Positions 7,989-14,529 of a stretch of DNA of 14,529 bases are shown piece after piece. This DNA comes from an uncultured Olsenella sp. (GTDB taxonomy: Bacteria > Actinomycetota > Coriobacteriia > Coriobacteriales > Atopobiaceae): assembly GCA_900540955.1 (NCBI GenBank), contig UQIF01000035.1, positions 1-14,529 of the forward strand, written 5' to 3'. The notes beneath the pieces were generated by a model. The model made no database searches, had not been told where the DNA came from, and saw only the letters and a list, made by a program, of their open reading frames with translations. Positions within the stretch are counted from its first letter, which is position 1. Every line of letters starts with the position of its first letter. The translations under genes were made by a program, and so were the position numbers.

Positions 7989-8795
7989 CTACCAGATGGT
8001 CGCGGGCCAGTCCTGCGACGCCGCGCAGATGGAAAGAAGCCCGTCGGGCGTGCGCGCCTCGGTCCACGCGTCGCCCACGGCCTCGGCGCCCACCGCCGCG
8101 GCGAGCGTCCGCACACACACGCTCGGGCGGTTGTTCTCCTGCGAGAGGTGCATGGCCACGACGGTCTCGGTGTCCTCGTCCACGAGGTCGCGCAGCGCCT
8201 CGGCCGCCTGGGCGTTCGAGAGGTGCCCGTGGTCGCCGCCCACGCGCGACTTGAGGAACGCGGGGTAGGGGCCCGTGGCGAGCATGCGCTCGTCGTGGTT
8301 GGACTCGAGCGCGAGGATGCGCACGCCAAAGAGCGCGTCTGCGGCCTCGGGCGTGAGCACCCCGGTGTCGGTGCAGTACCCCAGCGCGTCGTCGTCGGTC
8401 TCGAAGCGGAAGCACATCGGGTCGCAGACGTCGTGGCTTGTGGGGAACAGCCTGACGTGCATGCCGGCAAGGTCGAGCTCGTCTGCGTGTCCGACGATGG
8501 AGAAGGGCAGGTCGCAGAGGTCTTTGCGGGCACCGACCGTGCCTGCCGTCGCGAACATCGGGCCGTCGAAGTGCTTGGCAAAAACGGGTAGCCCGCGGGT
8601 ATGGTCGCCGTGCTCGTGGGTCAGAAGGACCGCCCGCACGCGGTCGAGGTCGAGCCCGAGCTCGCGGCTACGGGCGATGAGCGACCTGCGCGTGATTCCG
8701 CAGTCCACGAGCACGAAGCCGTCGGGTCCCTCTACCAGCGCGGCGTTGCCTTTGGAGCCGCTCGCGAGCACATGCAGGTGAATCTGCGGGTACAT
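7989..8795 (-). CDS. MBL-fold metallohydrolase, WalJ/YycJ (VicX) type
   Basis: The 268-residue protein has the metallo-beta-lactamase fold signature T-H-E-H-G-D-H, with metal ligands His60, His62, Asp64 and His65, preceded by LASGSKGN (10-17) and VDCG (30-33). Later motifs are TSHDVCDP, YCTDTG, LESNHD and HLSQENN, in the order found in YycJ/WalJ proteins, linked in Firmicutes to the WalRK cell-wall regulon and proposed to act on nucleic acid. No walRK genes are nearby, so only the family is assigned. The start is the ATG at 8795-8793, with AGAGGA 5 nt upstream; a TTG one codon earlier is too close to that site. It is divergent from tilS with a 60-nt shared upstream region, and its stop abuts a 24-bp palindrome. 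Confidence 0.9.
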   Translation of the reverse strand: MYPQIHLHVLASGSKGNAALVEGPDGFVLVDCGITRRSLIARSRELGLDLDRVRAVLLTHEHGDHTRGLPVFAKHFDGPMFATAGTVGARKDLCDLPFSIVGHADELDLAGMHVRLFPTSHDVCDPMCFRFETDDDALGYCTDTGVLTPEAADALFGVRILALESNHDERMLATGPYPAFLKSRVGGDHGHLSNAQAAEALRDLVDEDTETVVAMHLSQENNRPSVCVRTLAAAVGAEAVGDAWTEARTPDGLLSICAASQDWPATIW

Positions 8796-8855
8796 CAAGT
8801 TCCTCTCGTAACGCTAAACTGCCAATGGACACAATACACGTCGGGGGAGACAACA

Positions 8856-10391
8856 ATGCCGAGCGTCTCGCGCAGATACGCAACGCCACTGCAAAGGTTC
8901 GAGCGGCCGAGCGGCCAGGCGGACGCCGAGCTCGCGGCGCCGGTGGTGCTCATGGTGTCGGGCGGCGCGGACTCGACGGCGCTGCTCGTACTCGCCGCGA
9001 CCTCTGTGCTCGACATCGACGACGGGCGGGGCGAGGCGCGCATTGCGCGCGAGCGCCTGCACGTCCTCCATGTGAATCACCAGCTCAGGGGCTTGGACGC
9101 CGATGAGGACGAGGAGGCTGTCCGTCAGCTGTCCGCGCGCTTCGGGGTCCCGTGCGACGTGCGCCGCGTTGACGTGGCCGAGCTCGCGGCCGCGGGCGAC
9201 GGCAACGTCGAGAACGCGGGCCGCCTCGCCCGTTACGCCGCCGCCGTCGAGCTGGCCAACGAGCTGTGCGCCGAGGTCGGCTGCCCCCGCTCGGCGGCGC
9301 GGATCCTGACCGCGCACACCGCCGACGACCGCGCCGAGACCTTCTTTATGAACGCGATCCGCGGGACGGGGGCCGCCGGGCTCTCGTCGATCCCTCGCCG
9401 GCGCAACCGGATCGTGCGCCCGCTGCTCGACAGGACCCACGACGAGCTCTGCGAGCTGCTACGCATGCGCGGCATCGTCTGGCGCGAGGACGCGACCAAC
9501 GCCGATACCCGCTACCTGCGCGCGTTCGTGCGCCACGAGGTCCTACCCATCGCAAAGAAGCGCAACCCGCGCCTGGCGGCGAGCCTCGCCACCACTTGCG
9601 ACATCCTTTCGGACGAGGACGCCTACCTCACGTCGGTTGCCGCCCGAGCCCTGCGCGACCTCACGCGCCGCGCCGACCCGGGCCTCATGGCGCTTGACGC
9701 CGCGCGGCTCGCCGCGACCGAGGTGGCCATTGCGCGCCGTGTCGTGCGCGCGGCAATCCTCGAGGTGTGCCCCGAGGCGCGCCTCGAGGCACGTCACATA
9801 GCCTCCGTGCTGCGGATCGTTGCCGCGGGGGAGGGCTCTGCCACCATCCCCATGGGCGTCGACGCCCGCGTGGGCTACGGCCTGCTCGTGCTTCGTGGCC
9901 GCGCGGCGGCGAGCCAGGCGTGCGCTGCCTGGCTCGAGGTCCCCGGGGCGGACGAGGGCGCGGGCGCCACGGGCGAGCTGGAGCTTCCCGGCGGGCGCGT
10001 GCTCCGAGCGCGCCTGCTTCCCGCGCCCGAGGCGACGGACCTTCCCGCCCTCGCACGGGCCCACGGCCTGGAGTGGGCGGGCGAGTCGGTGCTCCTCGAC
10101 GCCGCGGCCGCCGATATCGACGCCACCGTGGGCGGCCGGCTCTGGGTCGACGGCCCGCGCCCCGGCGACGTGCTCTGCCCGCTCGGCATGCACGGCCAGT
10201 CGAAAAAGCTGTCCGACCTGCTCAACTCCGCGCGCGTGCCCGCTGCCGAGAAGCCTTGTGTGCCTGTGGTCCGCACGGCTCCCGCGGGCGCGGTGGTCTG
10301 GGTCGGGGGGATCCGGGCCGACGAGCGCTGCCGCGTGACGCCCGCGACGCGGACCATGCTCGAGCTGACGCTCGCGAGCCGCGCCGAATAG
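8856..10391 (+). CDS. tilS: tRNA(Ile)-lysidine synthase TilS
   Basis: TilS uses ATP and lysine to convert the wobble cytidine of the CAU-anticodon isoleucine tRNA to lysidine, changing charging from Met to Ile. The 511-residue protein has the N-type PP-loop SGGADS (35-40), HVNHQLRG, TAHTADDRAETFFMNAIRGTG with the metal and ATP region, RPLLDRTHDEL and DATNADTRYLRAFVRHEVLP, then a TilS C-terminal domain with PGDVLCPLGMHG-KKLSDLL. It is somewhat longer than the E. coli and B. subtilis enzymes, and the extra length seems to lie in the middle and C-terminal domains. The ATG at 8856 follows GGGGGAG (8843-8849). The frame is open upstream to 8601, but that part overlaps the divergent gene and lacks a site. 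It is followed by hpt and ftsH, a conserved order in many bacteria. Confidence 0.95.
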   Translation: MPSVSRRYATPLQRFERPSGQADAELAAPVVLMVSGGADSTALLVLAATSVLDIDDGRGEARIARERLHVLHVNHQLRGLDADEDEEAVRQLSARFGVPCDVRRVDVAELAAAGDGNVENAGRLARYAAAVELANELCAEVGCPRSAARILTAHTADDRAETFFMNAIRGTGAAGLSSIPRRRNRIVRPLLDRTHDELCELLRMRGIVWREDATNADTRYLRAFVRHEVLPIAKKRNPRLAASLATTCDILSDEDAYLTSVAARALRDLTRRADPGLMALDAARLAATEVAIARRVVRAAILEVCPEARLEARHIASVLRIVAAGEGSATIPMGVDARVGYGLLVLRGRAAASQACAAWLEVPGADEGAGATGELELPGGRVLRARLLPAPEATDLPALARAHGLEWAGESVLLDAAAADIDATVGGRLWVDGPRPGDVLCPLGMHGQSKKLSDLLNSARVPAAEKPCVPVVRTAPAGAVVWVGGIRADERCRVTPATRTMLELTLASRAE

Positions 10392-10411
10392 CCCTTCTTT
10401 GCGCCAAGGGC
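10391..10411 (+). repeat. Small stem containing the CCCTTCTTT motif at the tilS stop
   Basis: GCCCTT (10391-10396) pairs with AAGGGC (10406-10411) around 9 nt. The motif begins on the base after the first two bases of the TAG stop. A second small stem CCGAA/TTCGG follows in this GC-rich 180-nt spacer. No T-run is present. Confidence 0.4.
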
Positions 10412-10492
10412 CGCGCGGCGCGCCCGAAGCGCCGTTCGGCCGCCGGTTGCGATAAAAGCATGCTCGTATCCTCGGGCGGCGCGCCCACGGTG

Positions 10493-10498
10493 TATCCT
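10493..10498 (+). promoter_or_regulatory. Possible -10 element upstream of hpt
   Basis: TATCCT at 10493-10498 lies 73 nt before the hpt ATG; another TATCCT is at 10467-10472, after TTGCGA at 10447-10452 with a short 14-nt gap. Neither pair is ideal. The 180-nt tilS-hpt spacer suggests hpt has its own promoter as well as any read-through. Confidence 0.3.
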
Positions 10499-10571
10499 AA
10501 TGACCTGTATCGGCAGGCGCCGCGAAAGGCGTCGCGCCACCCACGCGCACAATCCCAGGAAGGGGACGCTC

Positions 10572-11120
10572 ATGGAGGCACTGCACCCGGACGTTTCGGA
10601 AGTCGTGCTCAGCGAAGAGGACATCAAGGACATCGTTGCCCGCATGGGCGCCGAGATCACCGAGGACTATAAGGGCAAGAACCCGCTGATCGTGGCGGTG
10701 CTCAAGGGCGCGGTCGTCTTTACCGCCGACATCATGCGCGCCATCGACTGCCCGATCGCCATCGACTTCATGGCCGTCTCGAGCTACGGCGACGGCGCAA
10801 AGAGCTCCGGCGTCGTCCGCATCGTCAAGGACCTCGACACAAAGATCGAGGGCCGCGACGTGCTCATCGTGGAGGACATCCTCGACTCCGGCCTCACGCT
10901 CTCCTACCTGATCCGCATGCTCGAGGCTCGCGGCGCCAAGTCCGTCCGCGTCGCCGCCTTCCTGGTCAAGGACGTCGAGGGCAAGAAGCCCGCGGTGCAC
11001 CCGCAGTACGTCGGCTCCCATGTGCCCGACGAGTTCATCGTCGGCTACGGCCTCGACTATGCCGAGCGCTACCGCAACCTGCCCTACATCGGCATCCTCA
11101 AGCCCGAGGTCTACAGCTGA
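10572..11120 (+). CDS. hpt: Hypoxanthine-guanine phosphoribosyltransferase
   Basis: The enzyme salvages hypoxanthine and guanine with PRPP to make IMP and GMP in the cytosol. The 182-residue length is standard. It shows VLKGAVVFTADI near the N-terminus, the flexible-loop region SSYGDGAKSSG, the PRPP-binding loop IVEDILDSGLT with the acidic pair Glu101-Asp102, and a C-terminal PDEFIVGYGLDYAERYRNLPYIG typical of bacterial HPRT. The ATG at 10572 has AGGAAGGGG (10557-10565) 6 nt upstream; the frame extends to 10500, but that part is arginine-rich and unlike the family. It lies between tilS and ftsH, the arrangement seen in B. subtilis and many Gram-positives, where the association is conserved but not explained by a shared pathway. 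Confidence 0.96.
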   Translation: MEALHPDVSEVVLSEEDIKDIVARMGAEITEDYKGKNPLIVAVLKGAVVFTADIMRAIDCPIAIDFMAVSSYGDGAKSSGVVRIVKDLDTKIEGRDVLIVEDILDSGLTLSYLIRMLEARGAKSVRVAAFLVKDVEGKKPAVHPQYVGSHVPDEFIVGYGLDYAERYRNLPYIGILKPEVYS

Positions 11121-11148
11121 TCTAGCAGCCCCAAGCATCGCCTGCCGC

Positions 11149-11199
11149 TTCAGCCCGTCTGGTTTGGCGAGTGACAACTCGCCGGCCCGACGGGCTGAA
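11149..11199. repeat. Nested double hairpin downstream of hpt
   Basis: An outer 11-bp stem (TTCAGCCCGTC 11149-11159 with 11189-11199) encloses an inner 7-bp stem GGCGAGT/ACTCGCC (11166-11172, 11177-11183) with loop GACA. A sequence-related element lies at 14488-14529. No T-run follows on either strand, so it may be a processing or stability structure, a weak terminator, or a dispersed repeat. Confidence 0.65.
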
Positions 11200-11258
11200 C
11201 TGCAAAGAAGGGTCGGTGCGGCGCCAAGTTTTACCTGAACACAGCAAGGAGCGCACTT

Positions 11259-13175
<1,917 letters not shown>

Positions 13176-13190
13176 AATTTGCAAAGAAGG

Positions 13191-13242
13191 ACGGGGTTCT
13201 GTGTCACACTTTCCGTAAATGTGACGCAGGGCCCCGTTTTTT
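13191..13242 (+). terminator. Intrinsic terminator after ftsH
   Basis: ACGGGG (13191-13196) pairs with CCCCGT (13232-13237), with an inner stem GTGTCACA/TGTGAC, followed by a six-T run at 13237-13242. It starts 15 nt after the ftsH stop and ends only 23 nt before the aminotransferase ATG. Confidence 0.85.
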
Positions 13243-13265
13243 GTTAGGCCCCGAAGGGAGCACCC

Positions 13266-14447
13266 ATGAGCATCAACGAGAAGAGCTACGCCTACGGAGC
13301 GCAGAAGTCGTCCATTCGCGAGATCGCGGCCTACGCCGCCGCCCGCAAGGCCCAGATCGGCGCCGAGAACGTCTACGACTTCAGCCTCGGCAACCCGTCC
13401 ATCCCCGCGCCCGACGCCGTGCGCGCCTCCATCGAGCGCTCGCTCACCCTGCCGCCGACGCAGCTTCACGGCTACACCCCGGCGCCCGGCCTGCCCGCTG
13501 CGCGCGAGGCGGTGGCAGCGAGCCTGAACCGCCGCTTCGGCACCGACTACGCGGCCGGCGACGTCTACCTGACCTGCGGCGCCGCGGCGTCGTTGTCCAT
13601 CACCTTCCACGCGACGGTGAACGCGGGCGACGAGGTCATCGTGATCGCGCCGTACTTCCCCGAGTACCGCGTGTGGATCGAGACCGCCGGCGCGACCTGC
13701 GTCGAGGTCATGGCCGATGCCAAGACCTTCCAGATCGACGTCGATGCCGTTGCCGCCGCAATCACCGAGCGCACGAAGGCGGTCATCATCAACTCGCCGA
13801 ACAACCCCGTCGGCTCCGTTTACGCCGAGCAGAACCTCCGCGACCTCGCCGCCGCGCTCGCCGCCGCCGAGGAGCGTCTGGGCACGCAGATCTACCTCGT
13901 GGCCGACGAGCCCTACCGCGAGATCACCTACGGCGCCGAGGTGCCCTGGGTGCCCGCCATCTACGACCGCACCATCGTCTGCTACTCCTACTCGAAGAGC
14001 CTCAGCCTGCCGGGCGAGCGCATCGGCTGGGTGCTCGTGCCCAACACAAACCCTGACCACGACAAGCTTGTGCTCGCGGTCGCCGGCGCTGGCCGCAAGC
14101 TGGGCTTCGTCTGCGCCCCGGCCATTTTCCAGCGTGTGGTGATCGACTGCATCGACGAGCCTTCCGACGTGGAGGCCTACGCCGAGAACCGCCGCGCCCT
14201 CACCGAGGGGCTCTCGGCGCTCGGCTACGAGTTCGTCGAGCCGCAGGGGGCGTTCTACCTGTGGGTCAAGGCGCTCGAGCCCGACGCCAACGCGTTCTTC
14301 GAGCGCGCCAAGTCGTTCGAGCTGTTGCCTGTGCCGTCCGACTCCTTCGGTTGCCCGGGCTGGGTCCGCGTCGGCTACTGCGTCGCTCACGAGACTATCG
14401 TCAACTCGATGCCGGCATGGAAGAAGCTCGCCGAGTCGTACAAGTAG
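13266..14447 (+). CDS. PLP-dependent class I/II aminotransferase
   Basis: This fold-type I aminotransferase is 393 residues, a normal length. Visible motifs are FSLGNPSIPAPDAV near the N-terminus, NSPNNPVG (176-183), the pyridoxal-phosphate-contacting VADEPYRE with Asp214, the Schiff-base lysine in SYSKSLSLPGERIGW (Lys244), and a late VRVGYC with the substrate-carboxylate arginine. It belongs to the aspartate/aromatic aminotransferase-like group; the amino-acid substrate cannot be told from sequence alone. The ATG at 13266 follows GAAGGGAG (13253-13260) by 5 nt. The ftsH terminator lies immediately upstream, leaving little room for a separate promoter. No amino-acid biosynthesis genes are adjacent. 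Confidence 0.92.
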   Translation: MSINEKSYAYGAQKSSIREIAAYAAARKAQIGAENVYDFSLGNPSIPAPDAVRASIERSLTLPPTQLHGYTPAPGLPAAREAVAASLNRRFGTDYAAGDVYLTCGAAASLSITFHATVNAGDEVIVIAPYFPEYRVWIETAGATCVEVMADAKTFQIDVDAVAAAITERTKAVIINSPNNPVGSVYAEQNLRDLAAALAAAEERLGTQIYLVADEPYREITYGAEVPWVPAIYDRTIVCYSYSKSLSLPGERIGWVLVPNTNPDHDKLVLAVAGAGRKLGFVCAPAIFQRVVIDCIDEPSDVEAYAENRRALTEGLSALGYEFVEPQGAFYLWVKALEPDANAFFERAKSFELLPVPSDSFGCPGWVRVGYCVAHETIVNSMPAWKKLAESYK

Positions 14448-14470
14448 GCGCCAACAAGCCAAGATTGTCC

Positions 14471-14493
14471 GTCCAGCCTGCCGGTCCAGCCTG
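14471..14493 (+). repeat. 10-nt tandem direct repeat after the aminotransferase
   Basis: GTCCAGCCTG occurs at 14471-14480 and 14484-14493, 13 nt apart. The second copy runs into the nested hairpin that follows. Confidence 0.5.
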
Positions 14494-14529
14494 TCTGAGG
14501 TGGCGAGTGTTCTTCTCGCCAAATCAGAC
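14493..14529. repeat. Nested double hairpin at the right edge, cut by the window
   Basis: Outer GTCTGA (14493-14498) pairs with TCAGAC (14524-14529), and inner GGCGAG (14502-14507) pairs with CTCGCC (14515-14520) around 7 nt. It resembles the element after hpt in the CAGCC-GTCTG and TGGCGAGTG segments. The outer stem probably extends past the window, because CAGCCT precedes the left arm. Confidence 0.6.

Noticed and set aside
8601..8855. Earlier start of tilS
   Set aside because: It overlaps the divergent MBL-fold gene and lacks a ribosome binding site, whereas GGGGGAG precedes the ATG at 8856.
7508..9347. CTTCTTT copies in hsp20 and tilS (DDFF and TFFM codons)
   Set aside because: Consecutive phenylalanine codons in conserved protein positions explain these, so they were not counted in the repeat family.

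Overview
The window looks like ordinary chromosome from a high-GC Gram-positive bacterium, most likely a Coriobacteriia actinobacterium of the Collinsella/Olsenella kind. The reasons are strongly GC-ending codons in most genes, clear AGGAGG-type ribosome binding sites, a tilS-hpt-ftsH cluster, a PASTA membrane protein, and heat-shock operators resembling the HspR/HAIR sites of Actinobacteria. The genus is inference; no rRNA gene or unambiguous marker is present.

Layout. (1) 1-1695: the 3' end of an operon with visibly lower GC, made of the C-terminus of a truncated gene and two multi-pass membrane proteins, joined by ATGA overlaps. It resembles the permease part of an ABC-2-type exporter, but no ATPase is visible. 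(2) 1696-1963: an intergenic region with a large imperfect inverted repeat and a HAIR-like operator. (3) 1964-4591: clpB, the AAA+ disaggregase. (4) 4592-4884: hairpins and a near-identical 24-nt direct repeat. (5) 4885-6712: a membrane protein with three PASTA domains and no kinase, overlapping a 60-residue acidic protein. (6) 7184-6723 (minus): a C-terminally anchored single-pass protein. (7) 7432-7860: hsp20, with the same operator as clpB. (8) 8795-7989 (minus): a WalJ/YycJ-type metallo-beta-lactamase-fold protein. (9) 8856-13175: tilS, hpt and ftsH. (10) 13266-14447: a class I/II PLP aminotransferase. No gene-free stretch exceeds 300 bases, and I see no tRNA, rRNA, CRISPR array, transposase or phage gene.

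How it fits together. ClpB, Hsp20 and FtsH form a protein quality-control set: disaggregation, holding, and membrane proteolysis. clpB and hsp20 share a 25-nt upstream block (20 of 25 identical), which suggests one heat-shock repressor controls both. TilS (tRNA-Ile lysidine synthesis) and Hpt (purine salvage) sit beside ftsH as in many bacteria.

The most unusual material is non-coding. The 9-mer CCCTTCTTT recurs seven times counting both strands, often just downstream of stop codons. There are also several long perfect palindromes, and a nested-hairpin element seen after hpt and again at the right edge. I found no gene set that clearly amounts to a new defence or metabolic system. The best candidates for undescribed biology are this repeat family, the shortened HAIR-like operator, and the kinase-less PASTA locus.
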